DNA of 64,000 bases, taken from contig NZ_CP081295.1 of NCBI RefSeq assembly GCF_019711375.1, positions 806,001 through 870,000 of the forward strand. Direction: 5' to 3'. Origin of the DNA: Qipengyuania aurantiaca. Lineage in GTDB: Bacteria; Pseudomonadota; Alphaproteobacteria; Sphingomonadales; Sphingomonadaceae. Position numbers and translations under genes: made by a program. The notes beneath the pieces are model-generated. The model was not told the DNA's origin. It saw only the letters and a list, made by a program, of their open reading frames with translations, and did not search any database. The number at the start of each line of letters is the position of its first letter. Within the stretch, counting starts at the first letter, position 1. This document shows positions 1-8,127 of the stretch, one piece after another.

Positions 1-1
1 T

Positions 2-1315
2 AATGCTCCAAATTTCGACTCAAGGTTCAAAAAAAAGAAGGGCTCTGCATTCCCCCTTTTTAGAGATCCGGTAAACAAGATTGGTTATCCGATATCGAAA
101 AATCGCTTATTCAACTATTATACGAGCCTCCTCAAACATTGTCAGCCTATAGTCGATAAGGAATTGGGGTACCATTATCCTCTTTTCTCCGCCGATGGCA
201 CTTGCCTTTATGACCTTCATAGCTTGCGGGTGACTGTAATCACAACATTGTTGGATCACGGTGTCCCAGCATATGTTGTTCAATGCCTGGTCGGTCATAA
301 ATCACTGATCATGACTTGGTACTATTACGACAGCACCGACTATAAGGTCCATTCTGCGCTCCAAGCGGAATTTGAGCGACGTAAGAGACAAATCTCGGGC
401 CTGACGTCGACAAAAGAGATTGATCAATCCTTATATTCCGACGCAGTTAGCTTTCGAGATGAGCAAGACTATGCGGGCGTTGAGCTTCTCAAATCTCACT
501 GCGAGACCAAAACTTCCTTTGACGTATTCTCGCACGGAGTTTGCCCTAGCGGCGATTGCAACCACGGGGGTAAGCGCGTGATGCCGGGGAAATATGCGCC
601 AGTGTGGCGGCCAAGAGCCTGCTCCTTTTGCCGTTACCGAGTTACTGGGCCCGCCTTCCTAAATGGTCTTGTCCAGCGTTCAAACACCCTTCTTTGGGAA
701 ATCAAGACTTCGGTGAGGAAGGAAAAGGACCTATATTGCTTGATTGAAGATGAAGAAGATGCTGGCCGCGAGGTCGCTCATTTGCGGTCAAGCGTCCGAC
801 AAGAGCAGGAACTTCGCGATCACCTGTTTGAGGAGTGGGCGCTTGAAGTCCGAACTATTATGGATTGCAACCGTAAACTCAAATCTTCGGCGGGATTGCA
901 GGCAGATCTAGGAACGGAGATCTCGGAGAAAAGTCTCACAACTCATGATTCAGAACCGCGGCTACGCGAGGTTCACGACTTTGAGTTAGCACAGCGGCTT
1001 TCGAAAGATGCCGAGATTGTTCACTCGGCCTTGGAACTTCCACCGGACGTTATTCTCTTTAGAGATAAGGTATTAAATCGCATCGCGAATACCAATGATG
1101 TTGGCGCCTACTTCTTCAATCTGAAACCTGAAACTGCCAAGAAAGCTCTAGATCTTTTTGGCGAGCTACTCGTAACACATTGCGGCATTGAGGAGCTTGA
1201 TGCGCTGATCGAAGGCACGATGCTGATTGAGGAAATTCCCGAACTACGGGACGCTCTCGTCGCCAACAATATTCCGTCACCTGGACAATTGCCGCCCCCA
1301 GCAAACCTGAACTGA
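2..1315 (+). CDS. Tyrosine recombinase, GmtZ-like, 5' part outside the window
   Basis: The frame is open from the left edge, so only the C-terminal part of about 437 residues is visible. The catalytic half of a phage-type integrase is readable: His-x-x-Arg at 218-229 (LHSLR), the GHKS box near 293-304, and a Tyr cluster at 320-328 with the nucleophile expected about nine residues after the GH histidine. Downstream lies a cysteine cluster (HGVCPSGDC, later CSFCRYR) followed by TGPAFLNGL, then a charged helical tail. That cysteine plus GPAFL layout recalls the VPA1269/GmtZ integrases of gamma-mobile-trio islands; this match is from memory and not verified. Its stop overlaps the next start by one base, so the two are co-translated. 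It probably catalyses integration and excision of the island. Confidence 0.72.
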   Translation, partial: NAPNFDSRFKKKKGSAFPLFRDPVNKIGYPISKNRLFNYYTSLLKHCQPIVDKELGYHYPLFSADGTCLYDLHSLRVTVITTLLDHGVPAYVVQCLVGHKSLIMTWYYYDSTDYKVHSALQAEFERRKRQISGLTSTKEIDQSLYSDAVSFRDEQDYAGVELLKSHCETKTSFDVFSHGVCPSGDCNHGGKRVMPGKYAPVWRPRACSFCRYRVTGPAFLNGLVQRSNTLLWEIKTSVRKEKDLYCLIEDEEDAGREVAHLRSSVRQEQELRDHLFEEWALEVRTIMDCNRKLKSSAGLQADLGTEISEKSLTTHDSEPRLREVHDFELAQRLSKDAEIVHSALELPPDVILFRDKVLNRIANTNDVGAYFFNLKPETAKKALDLFGELLVTHCGIEELDALIEGTMLIEEIPELRDALVANNIPSPGQLPPPANLN

Positions 1316-2145
1316 TGTCAAATACCGGTGACTCAAGAGAGGACACCTTGGCATTCCTCCATGCGCAGGTCGAGGCAACACACCATTCACAAATCCGCGA
1401 AACAATCCTCGACGCGATCTCGGAAGCGGAAAGGTACGACGATCCGAGGCCCCTCGCCACCTTGCGACGTACTGTAATGGCCTGTGAAGCGATCCTGAAT
1501 GGAGACGCTGCGAAAATGTCCCGGCAGTTTAATATGTTCGAAGGGAGGTTCAGGAAAGACCGGCCTGCCTTAAACTCGAAAGCGGTCGAAGCCTATATCA
1601 AGTTGCGATATCAAAGTGACGTTTCCAAAGGAGTTACGGACTCCGAATGGACTGGCCCAAGAGCAGAAACACTGCGTCGAGGCGGTCCTGCAAGTCGTTA
1701 TCTTTCTGCAATGCGGGACTCGCAGAAAAGCGGGGGGATTCGGCGCAGGTCAAACCGTCAAAGACAGCTCGAAGAGATCATTTCCAAGCTAAAGCGGGAA
1801 GAAGATCGGTACGTCCTCAGAGAAGAACTTGCTAGAGGTTCTCTAGCTATCCGCCGATTTTCAATACTGAGAAATTCCTTTGCCAAAGCCAACCCCGCGG
1901 TCGACATTGACAACCTAGAATCATACGATGTGAAGCACCGCCAAAAAAGCATCGCGTCAAACAGCGCTCATTTAATTCCAGCAATGATCTCTCTTAAAAA
2001 TAGACTGCAAGACAACGATCAACTTCGGCACTTCGGTCTTGAAACTGACGGGAAGCGGCTGAAGACCACTTCCGGTCAGCACGTCATTCCGAAGGAGGAG
2101 TACGAAATCCTGATCGAGCTATTAGACAAGGCAATAGAACGCTAA
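1315..2145 (+). CDS. Unknown island protein, GmtX-position companion
   Basis: A 276-residue protein encoded directly after the recombinase, with a one-base overlap. It is soluble-looking, rich in Arg, Lys, Glu and Ser, with no signal peptide or membrane segment. The first half contains a helical stretch and a [10 protein letters not shown] patch near residues 117-126; the second half has charged helices likely to coil. I do not recognise a catalytic motif. In gamma-mobile-trio islands a GmtX protein lies next to the GmtZ integrase, and that position is the only basis for the comparison. It may be a recombination directionality or DNA-binding accessory factor. It converges with the gapR paralogue and overlaps its end by four bases. 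Confidence 0.6.
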   Translation: MSNTGDSREDTLAFLHAQVEATHHSQIRETILDAISEAERYDDPRPLATLRRTVMACEAILNGDAAKMSRQFNMFEGRFRKDRPALNSKAVEAYIKLRYQSDVSKGVTDSEWTGPRAETLRRGGPASRYLSAMRDSQKSGGIRRRSNRQRQLEEIISKLKREEDRYVLREELARGSLAIRRFSILRNSFAKANPAVDIDNLESYDVKHRQKSIASNSAHLIPAMISLKNRLQDNDQLRHFGLETDGKRLKTTSGQHVIPKEEYEILIELLDKAIER

Positions 2146-2399
2146 ATCATACCTAGTGCTGCCATATAGGTTTCCAGGATAGCTTCCTCCTCCTGATAAT
2201 CTTCCTTCTTTTTCTTCCTGATTTTCAGGATCGTACGAATTGCTTTTGTATCAAAGCCGCGGGCTTTTGCTTCCGCCATCACGTCTCGGATGTCGTCCGC
2301 GATACCCTTCTTTTCCTCTTCGAGCCGCTCGGCCCGCTCGATGAGTAGGCGCAGCTCGTCGCCCGTGTTTGTACCTTGTCCGCCTATCGCATCAGCCAT
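2142..2399 (-). CDS. gapR: Island-borne GapR-like (DUF2312) nucleoid protein
   Basis: An 85-residue DUF2312 protein of full family length. The family includes GapR, a small DNA-binding nucleoid protein essential in Caulobacter that binds overtwisted DNA. The sequence shows the usual order: N-terminal leucine-rich helix ([19 protein letters not shown]), a DDIRDV turn, and a basic C-terminal segment ([16 protein letters not shown]). A clear AGGAG ribosome site precedes the ATG. Codons are A/T-richer than in host genes, as in the recombinase. It differs from the host copy at many positions, for example [12 protein letters not shown] against YAEAKAVGY. It sits at the end of the island beside the truncated host gene, so it probably supplies GapR after integration. 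Confidence 0.88.
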   Translation of the reverse strand: MADAIGGQGTNTGDELRLLIERAERLEEEKKGIADDIRDVMAEAKARGFDTKAIRTILKIRKKKKEDYQEEEAILETYMAALGMI

Positions 2400-2456
2400 T
2401 TATTAATTCTCCTAAATACCCCGCGTCACACCGATAGATCACATGCGACGCGGATA

Positions 2457-2479
2457 ACTAAATAAAAACTTTACTAAAT
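2457..2479. repeat. Direct repeat pair near the island end
   Basis: ACTAAAT occurs at 2457-2463 and again at 2473-2479, sixteen bases apart, in the A/T-rich strip between the island gapR and the boundary at 2500. Repeats like this near an element end can be arm-type binding sites for a recombinase or its accessory factor. That reading is inference; A/T-rich sequence can give such repeats by chance. Confidence 0.3.
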
Positions 2480-2497
2480 CACGCGAATTGGGGTCGC

Positions 2498-2626
2498 TTA
2501 GTAGCCCACGGCCTTCGCTTCGGCGTAAACGTCGCGGATATCGTCGGCGATCCCTTTCTTTTCTTCCTCGAGGCGTTCGATGCGCTCGATCAGAAGGCGC
2601 AGGCGGTCGTCGGTGGCTTCGGCCAT
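2498..2626 (-). pseudogene. gapR: Truncated host gapR (DUF2312), cut by the island
   Basis: This frame encodes 42 residues that match the N-terminal half of a sphingomonad-type Gap[21 protein letters not shown], then [22 protein letters not shown] and a stop. Family members continue past Gly-Tyr with a basic segment of about 35-40 residues that is needed for DNA binding; here TAA follows at once. The sequence before the break has host codon use and G+C, the sequence after it is island-like. The start, leader and upstream neighbour DUF1244 are intact. The missing 3' half is expected at the far end of the island, left of the window. A 42-residue peptide may still be made and could dimerise through its first helix, but function is doubtful. 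Confidence 0.82.
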
Positions 2627-2708
2627 TTTCGTGAAAACTCCAGTGAAGGTGAGAATCGGTTGGCGGTTCGATAGCCATCCGCCAGCGCCGGGTGAAGGCG
2701 GCGACTCG

Positions 2709-3020
2709 TCAGTCCACGCGATTTTTCGCGATGCTCGCGTCCATACGCGCCAATTGCTCTTCGGTCGCGGGTGTCTGGCGGGTCGCCTTCCACTCGTCTT
2801 GCGGCATGCCGTGGATCAGCTCGCGCGCGGCCAGCTTGTCGCCTTCGAAGCCCGCATCCATGATCCAGTCGGCGAGGCAATTGCGGCAAAAACCGGAAAG
2901 GCCCATGAGATCGATGTTCTGCGCATCATGGCGATGCTGCAAGTGGCGCACCAGCCGGCGAAAGGCCGCTGCCGCTACGTCATCGGGGAGGTTTGCGAGG
3001 GCGTCTGAATTGGTATCCAT
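2709..3020 (-). CDS. DUF1244 family protein
   Basis: A 103-residue DUF1244 protein, a small conserved alphaproteobacterial family of unknown function. The hallmark is visible: an N-terminal helix ([15 protein letters not shown]), then [18 protein letters not shown] with a Cys-x-x-Cys pair near residues 45-48, then the GMPQDEWKA turn. The ATG at 3020 is chosen because AAGGACA precedes it at good distance; an upstream-extended frame overlaps pyk and is not credible. The gene is divergent from pyk (49 bases between the start codons) and followed 82 bases later by the truncated host gapR, with which it was probably co-transcribed. The DUF1244-gapR pairing is common in this order and helps to recognise the interrupted gene. 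Confidence 0.9.
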   Translation of the reverse strand: MDTNSDALANLPDDVAAAAFRRLVRHLQHRHDAQNIDLMGLSGFCRNCLADWIMDAGFEGDKLAARELIHGMPQDEWKATRQTPATEEQLARMDASIAKNRVD

Positions 3021-3069
3021 CGAAAGCTTGTCCTTGAGTTGCCACACGTCTCTGCCATAGGCGGTGTCC

Positions 3070-4539
3070 ATGCAAAAGCTCGATCCCAAACGCGTCGATC
3101 CCCGGGGCCGCAAGGTCAAGATCCTCGCCACCGTCGGCCCTGCCAGCCGTTCGCCCGAAATGCTCGCCCGCCTGTTCAAGGCCGGGGTCGATGCCTTCCG
3201 CGTCAACATGAGCCATGGCGAACACGCCGACCACGAAAAGACGATCCAGGCGATCCGCCAGATGGAAAAGGACTTCCATCGCCCGATCGCGATTCTGGCC
3301 GACCTTCAAGGCCCCAAGCTGCGCGTGGGCAAGTTCAAGGACGGACAGGCGGTGATCCGCCATTCGGGCCACTTCACGCTCGACCGCAAACCGGAGCCGG
3401 GCGACGAGACGCGCGTCGAGCTGCCGCACCCCGAGCTTTTCGGCCTGCTCGAAAAGGGCCAGCGCCTGCTGATCAACGACGGCAAGATTCGCCTCAAGGT
3501 CATCCGCGCCGACGAGAATGAAATCCTCTGCTCGGCAGAGGTCGGCGGGGTTATCTCCGACCGCAAGGGCGTCAACGTGCCCGATGCCGAGGTGCCGATC
3601 CCGGCGCTGACCGACAAGGACCGCAGGGACCTCGCCTTCGCCATGTCGCAGGGCGTCGACTGGATCGGCCTCAGCTTCGTCCAGCGACCCGAGGACCTTG
3701 CCGAAGCGCGCCGTCTGATGGGCGGCAAGGGTTCGCTCTGCGCCAAGATCGAAAAGCCGATGGCGGTGCGCCGCCTCGACGAGATCATCGAGATGTCGGA
3801 CGGCATCATGGTCGCGCGCGGCGACCTCGGCGTCGAACTCGAACCGCAGGAAGTCCCGCCGCTGCAGAAGCGCATCGTCAACGCGGCGCGCACCGCTGGC
3901 AAGCCGGTGATCGTGGCGACGCAGATGCTCGAAAGCATGATCGAGAGCCCCGCCCCGACCCGCGCCGAAGTCTCCGACGTGGCCAATGCGGTTTACGACG
4001 GGGCCGACGCGGTGATGCTTTCGGCCGAAACCGCTGCGGGCGACTGGCCCGAGGAAGCGGTGACGATCATGCACAAGATCGCGCGGCAGGTGGAAAAGGA
4101 CGACGCCTATCTCGAACGCGTGCGTTTCCTCGACACGCCGCCCGACAAGACTACGGCCGACGCGCTGGCCCATGCCTGCATGACCGTGGCCGACACCGTC
4201 GCGATCGAAGCGATCACAGTCTTCACCGGCTCCGGCTCCACCGCCCGCCGTGTCGCGCGCGAGCGGCCGAGCGTGCCGATGCTGGTGCTGACCCCCAGCA
4301 TGACCACGGCGCGCCGTCTCGGCCTCCTGTGGGGCGCGCATGCGGTGGCGACCAAGGACATCGGCAGCTTCGAAGAGATGATCGCCAAGGGCAAGCGCAT
4401 GGCGCTGCGTCACGGGTTCGGCAGCGCCGGTTCGAAGCTCATCGCGCTCGCAGGGGTTCCCTTCGGCACGCCTGGCTCGACCAACCTCATGCATGTCGTC
4501 ACCATCAGCGGCGACGAGTTGGACAAGCACGAGGGCTGA
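3070..4539 (+). CDS. pyk: Pyruvate kinase
   Basis: A 489-residue cytoplasmic pyruvate kinase, catalysing the last step of glycolysis (phosphoenolpyruvate plus ADP to pyruvate plus ATP). The protein has the N-terminal KILATVGPASRS strand, VNMSHGEH, the ADLQGPKLRVG segment, the active-site AKIEKP lysine, the metal-binding MVARGDLGVE, and MLSAETAAG. The C-terminal allosteric domain follows from about residue 350. Length is normal for the family. I prefer the ATG at 3070; a GTG two codons earlier (3064) is possible and neither has a strong ribosome site. It stands alone on the plus strand and converges with the SulP gene, four bases apart. Confidence 0.97.
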   Translation: MQKLDPKRVDPRGRKVKILATVGPASRSPEMLARLFKAGVDAFRVNMSHGEHADHEKTIQAIRQMEKDFHRPIAILADLQGPKLRVGKFKDGQAVIRHSGHFTLDRKPEPGDETRVELPHPELFGLLEKGQRLLINDGKIRLKVIRADENEILCSAEVGGVISDRKGVNVPDAEVPIPALTDKDRRDLAFAMSQGVDWIGLSFVQRPEDLAEARRLMGGKGSLCAKIEKPMAVRRLDEIIEMSDGIMVARGDLGVELEPQEVPPLQKRIVNAARTAGKPVIVATQMLESMIESPAPTRAEVSDVANAVYDGADAVMLSAETAAGDWPEEAVTIMHKIARQVEKDDAYLERVRFLDTPPDKTTADALAHACMTVADTVAIEAITVFTGSGSTARRVARERPSVPMLVLTPSMTTARRLGLLWGAHAVATKDIGSFEEMIAKGKRMALRHGFGSAGSKLIALAGVPFGTPGSTNLMHVVTISGDELDKHEG

Positions 4540-4543
4540 TTAC

Positions 4544-6259
4544 TCAGGTCGGGGCAATCTCGGTCTGGAGATAAACCCCGCAGCCCTCCTCGACCGCCTG
4601 GCCGACGGTGCGGTGGAAGCGGCAAACCTGGCTGTCGAGCGAGGTGAGGCTGGCCGCAATCGGCTCGTGCACCTCGGCGAAATGCAGCGCGATGCCTTGC
4701 GACTTCAGCCGCTGGACCGAGCGGCGCAGCATGGCGACACCGCTTGCGTCGATGTCGTTCACCGCGCTCATGTCGAGCACCAGGCTGGTCACCCCTTCGT
4801 GGCGCGACAGCCGGTTGAACAGCTCTTCTTCGATATAGGCCGCGTTGGCGAAATAGATCGAACGGTCGATCCGCACCACGAGGGCAGGCAGCGTCGTCAG
4901 TTCGACATCGTCGCGCTCGATCGATCGGAAACTGGTGCCGCCATCGTCGGTCCCGACGCGCGTGACGCGTGGCACGCTGGAAAACCACAGGAAATAGGCG
5001 AGACCCAGGAGCGCGCCGACCGCAAGGCCCAGCCGCACCCCGAAGGCCAGCGTAGCGAGGAAAGCAGCAAGGATGATAACGCCTTCCATCCGGTCGTGCC
5101 GCCATACCGCGCGCATTTCCCGCAGGTCGATGAGGCCGAAGACCGCGCTGATGACGAGCGCCGCCAGCGCGGTGCGCGGAAGATAGGACAGCAGCGGGGC
5201 GAGGAAGAACAGCACGGCCACGATCGCCAGCGAGGCTATGGCCGAGGCAAGCGGCGTGCGTCCGCCGCTGTCGCGCACCAGGGCCGAGCGGCTGAGGCTC
5301 GCCCCGACCGCATAGCCGCCGGTCAGCGCCGCCGAGACGTTCGCCGCACCCAGCGCCACGGCCTCGCGGCTGGTGTCGAGCTTGCTGCGATCCTCTCCGG
5401 CCAGCGCCTTGGCGACGGCCGTGGCGGTCACGAAGATGATGACCGCAACCGCCAGCGCGCTCGGCAGGAGGCCGATCCAGTCGGACAGTGTCACGAAAGA
5501 GGTGAAGGGACTGGGCAGGCCGCCTTCGATGGACTGGACCGTAGGCACATTCGCACCGCGCAGGCTGAGCGCAATCCAGCCGGCAATCACGATCACCAGC
5601 AGAGGTAAGGATTTCGCCAACGCCAGTCGGAAGGGCGGCTTGACCCCCATCTTCCAGAGGATCGCGGCGGCGTAGCGATTGGCGAACAACAGGGCGATAA
5701 GCGCCGCTCCGCCGATCAAGGCCGTGGTTGGGCGCAGCTCGGAAAGGCCCGCCCATAGGCCGGAAAGGGCGGTCGGCAGGTCCCCGGCGCGCGCTGCGTC
5801 GATGCCCAGCAGGGTCGGCAACTGGCTCGCAGCAATCAGGAAGGCGGCCGCGGCGGTAAAGCCCAACAGCACGGGTTCGCTGATGAAATTGACCAGCCGC
5901 CCGAGGCCGAACCCTCCGAGCAGAAGCAGCAGAACGCCCGCCTCGATGGCAATGATCGCGGCGCCCACTTCGGGAGCAAGACCCGTGTTGCCGACCGCCT
6001 CACCGATGACCAGCGAGACGAGGGCCACAGGCCCTACCGACACAAACGGGCTGGTGCCGAAAAAGAGGTAGAGCAGCGGCGGTGTAAGCGCCGCAAACAG
6101 GCCCATCTGGGGCGGCAGGCCGGCAAGCTGGGCGTAAGCCATCGCCTGGGGCACGAGCAGGATCGACAGCACGAGCCCCGCAACCGCATCGCGCATCGCA
6201 CTGCCCGCGCTCGTCGCTGCGAGCCAGCGTTTGGTAGGCACCAGTGCCTCGCCTGCCAT
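4544..6259 (-). CDS. SulP-family anion transporter with STAS domain
   Basis: A 571-residue inner-membrane SLC26/SulP protein. The opening region carries the family signature GLVLSILLVPQAMAYAQLAGL near residues 28-48, followed by about ten to twelve hydrophobic segments. A C-terminal STAS domain runs from about residue 450, with the conserved SLVLDMSAVNDIDASG strand-loop. Such proteins carry sulfate, bicarbonate or other anions; the substrate cannot be told from sequence. The ATG at 6259 places the start directly before the transporter domain; the longer open frame overlaps gltX. The gene begins 49 bases after gltX on the same strand, so it may be read from the same transcript. Confidence 0.9.
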   Translation of the reverse strand: MAGEALVPTKRWLAATSAGSAMRDAVAGLVLSILLVPQAMAYAQLAGLPPQMGLFAALTPPLLYLFFGTSPFVSVGPVALVSLVIGEAVGNTGLAPEVGAAIIAIEAGVLLLLLGGFGLGRLVNFISEPVLLGFTAAAAFLIAASQLPTLLGIDAARAGDLPTALSGLWAGLSELRPTTALIGGAALIALLFANRYAAAILWKMGVKPPFRLALAKSLPLLVIVIAGWIALSLRGANVPTVQSIEGGLPSPFTSFVTLSDWIGLLPSALAVAVIIFVTATAVAKALAGEDRSKLDTSREAVALGAANVSAALTGGYAVGASLSRSALVRDSGGRTPLASAIASLAIVAVLFFLAPLLSYLPRTALAALVISAVFGLIDLREMRAVWRHDRMEGVIILAAFLATLAFGVRLGLAVGALLGLAYFLWFSSVPRVTRVGTDDGGTSFRSIERDDVELTTLPALVVRIDRSIYFANAAYIEEELFNRLSRHEGVTSLVLDMSAVNDIDASGVAMLRRSVQRLKSQGIALHFAEVHEPIAASLTSLDSQVCRFHRTVGQAVEEGCGVYLQTEIAPT

Positions 6260-6308
6260 CGTATCGTGTGCCCCCGCTTCTTTCCTGCGTATGGGGGCTT
6301 GAACGCGG

Positions 6309-7655
6309 TTAGGCGGCCGCGCGTTCCAGTCGGGCGCGCGCCTCCTCCTCGCCAATCAGGGGGAGGAGTTCCTTCATGTCGGGCCCATGGTCCATTCCGG
6401 TGAGCGCGCGGCGCAGCGGAAGGAACAGCTCTTTGCCCTTGCGGCCCGTCGTTTGCTTGAGCGCGCCTGTAAGGTTCTGCCAGGGCGTGCCGCTCCATTC
6501 CAGCTTGCCGGCGGCTTCGCGCAGATACGCCCGATCCTCGTCTGAGAAATCAAGCGCGGGGACGGGACCGGTCACCACCTGCCACCATTCGATAACCTCG
6601 CTCGCCTTTTCGAGGTTCGGGCGGATCGCGTGCCAGGCCTCGGGCGTGAAGTCTTCGGGCACGAAACCTTTCACCGCCTCGAAAGGCAGCTGGTGGACGA
6701 TGTGCGCGTTGAGACGTGCCAATTCGACCTCATCGAACTTTGCCGGTGCCCGGCCGAAGGTGGACAAGTCGAAGGTGTCGATCAGGGGCGCGGGATCGGC
6801 AAAGGCCTCGACCGGCTGGCTGGTCCCCAGTCGACCCAGCAGCGAAACGATTGCCATCGGTTCGTACCCCTGCTCGCGAAAGGCATCGCAGCCGAGCGAG
6901 CCGAGCCGTTTCGACAACTTGCCTTCCTTGCCGACCAGCAGCGCCTCATGCGCAAAACGCGGCTTCTGCGCTGCGGCATATTGTGCAGCGATAAGCGCGG
7001 TAAACATCTGAATTTGTACGGCTGTGTTCGACACATGATCCTCACCGCGCAGCACGTCGGTCACGCCCATGTCGAGATCGTCAACCGCGCTCGGCAGCAT
7101 ATAGAGCCAGCTGCCGTCGGCGCGGCGAATGACGGGATCGGACAGCTGCGCCGCGTCGAATTTCTGCGGTCCCCGGACGCCGTCGTCCCAACGGATCGGC
7201 TCGTAATGGTCGAGCTTGAAACGCCAATGGGGTGCGATCCCTTCCGCTTCTTTCGCGCCGCGCTCTTCCTCGCTCAGCTTGAGCGAGGCGCGGTCGTAGA
7301 TCGGGGGCAGGCCGCGGCCGAGCTGGATCTTGCGCTTGAGTTCCAGTTCCTGCGCAGTCTCATAGGCGGGATAGACCCGTCCCGCAGCTTTCAGCGCCTC
7401 GAACGCGGCTTTGTATTTCGCGAGCCGCTCGGACTGGCGGTACTCGGCATCTGGCGCAAAGCCGAGCCAGGCGAGATCGGCGCGGATCGCCTCGACATAT
7501 TCCTCGCGGCTGCGCGCGGCGTCGGTATCGTCGATGCGCAACAGGAAGCGCCCGCCGGCCTTGCGCGCCAGAAGCCAGTTGTGCAGCGCGGTGCGGATAT
7601 TGCCGACATGGAGGCGCCCGGTCGGAGACGGGGCGAAGCGAGTGATCGTGCTCAT
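6309..7655 (-). CDS. gltX: Glutamate-tRNA ligase
   Basis: A 448-residue class I aminoacyl-tRNA synthetase that attaches glutamate to tRNA. The N terminus is ITRFAPSPTGRLHVGNIRTA, where HVGN replaces the HIGH signature; FLLRIDDTDAARS follows, and the KMSKS-type loop reads GKLSKRLGS. The anticodon-binding helical domain makes up the last third. The length is a little short of Escherichia coli GltX. Many alphaproteobacteria carry two gltX genes, one for tRNA-Gln mischarging that feeds GatCAB; which type this is cannot be settled here. No good ribosome site is seen before the ATG. Confidence 0.95.
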   Translation of the reverse strand: MSTITRFAPSPTGRLHVGNIRTALHNWLLARKAGGRFLLRIDDTDAARSREEYVEAIRADLAWLGFAPDAEYRQSERLAKYKAAFEALKAAGRVYPAYETAQELELKRKIQLGRGLPPIYDRASLKLSEEERGAKEAEGIAPHWRFKLDHYEPIRWDDGVRGPQKFDAAQLSDPVIRRADGSWLYMLPSAVDDLDMGVTDVLRGEDHVSNTAVQIQMFTALIAAQYAAAQKPRFAHEALLVGKEGKLSKRLGSLGCDAFREQGYEPMAIVSLLGRLGTSQPVEAFADPAPLIDTFDLSTFGRAPAKFDEVELARLNAHIVHQLPFEAVKGFVPEDFTPEAWHAIRPNLEKASEVIEWWQVVTGPVPALDFSDEDRAYLREAAGKLEWSGTPWQNLTGALKQTTGRKGKELFLPLRRALTGMDHGPDMKELLPLIGEEEARARLERAAA

Positions 7656-7683
7656 GGAGCGCGCCGATAGCAGCAGCCGCGCG

Positions 7684-8127
7684 CTATTGCGAGAAGAGGA
7701 GTAGGCTGCGCTCGTTTCCGTGGATCAGCACCCCGTTTTCGGGTGTGCGCTCGATGGTGTCGGCGGCTTCGAGCGCCGACCAGACCTGTTCGAGTTCGGG
7801 CGGATAGCCGATGTCGCACACCTCGAGATTGGCGTTCGACCGCGTCGGCGCCGTGAAGCGCGAGCCGGAGATGCTGTATTCGCGATATTGCAACGCACAT
7901 TCGGGTTGCCACCAGATGTTGGTCTCGTCGGCGACCAGAGCAATGGCATAGGAAGCATCGAGCGGTGCGCCGTCGATCCCCGCCACACGCCACGCGCCCA
8001 CAAGGCTGACCGCAGGCGCTTCGCTAGCCGCGGTCACAGTCGGCTCCGGTTGAGGAGTGCCGTCTTTGTCCGGAGCCGGTGAGCAGGCGCCAAGGAGGAG
8101 CGCCGCAAGGCCGACGAGGCGAGTCAC
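7684..8127 (-). CDS. Small META/HslJ-like lipoprotein
   Basis: A 147-residue secreted lipoprotein. The signal peptide is short (MTRLVGLAALLLGAC) with a lipobox LLGAC, so Cys15 should be lipidated. After a Pro/Thr linker the mature part begins LVGAWRVAGIDGAPLDASYAI, recalling the first strand of META/HslJ domains, and ends with the pattern seen in that fold (NGVLIHGNERSLLLFSQ). Two further cysteines (in PECAL and EVCDIG) could form a disulfide. Its start overlaps the end of the upstream GGDEF-EAL gene by four bases (ATGA), indicating translational coupling, although a functional link is not evident. Confidence 0.75.
   Translation of the reverse strand: MTRLVGLAALLLGACSPAPDKDGTPQPEPTVTAASEAPAVSLVGAWRVAGIDGAPLDASYAIALVADETNIWWQPECALQYREYSISGSRFTAPTRSNANLEVCDIGYPPELEQVWSALEAADTIERTPENGVLIHGNERSLLLFSQ

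Larger units (their letters stand above)
1..2500 (+). mobile_element. Right end of an integrative island inserted in gapR
   Basis: This stretch is visibly poorer in G+C than the rest of the window and its codon use differs (many A/T-ending codons). It holds a tyrosine-recombinase gene cut by the window edge, a companion gene overlapping it by one base, and a complete gapR paralogue. The right boundary is placed at 2500/2501. There the reverse strand leaves the conserved host gapR reading frame after the codons for Val-Gly-Tyr and runs straight into a stop and A/T-rich sequence. The left boundary is outside the window. The combination of recombinase, low G+C and an interrupted host gene supports an integrated element; its full size and cargo cannot be seen. 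Confidence 0.75.

Noticed and set aside
2439..2678. 79-codon minus-strand open frame overlapping the gapR remnant.
   Set aside because: It is in a different frame from the gapR remnant, which matches the family.
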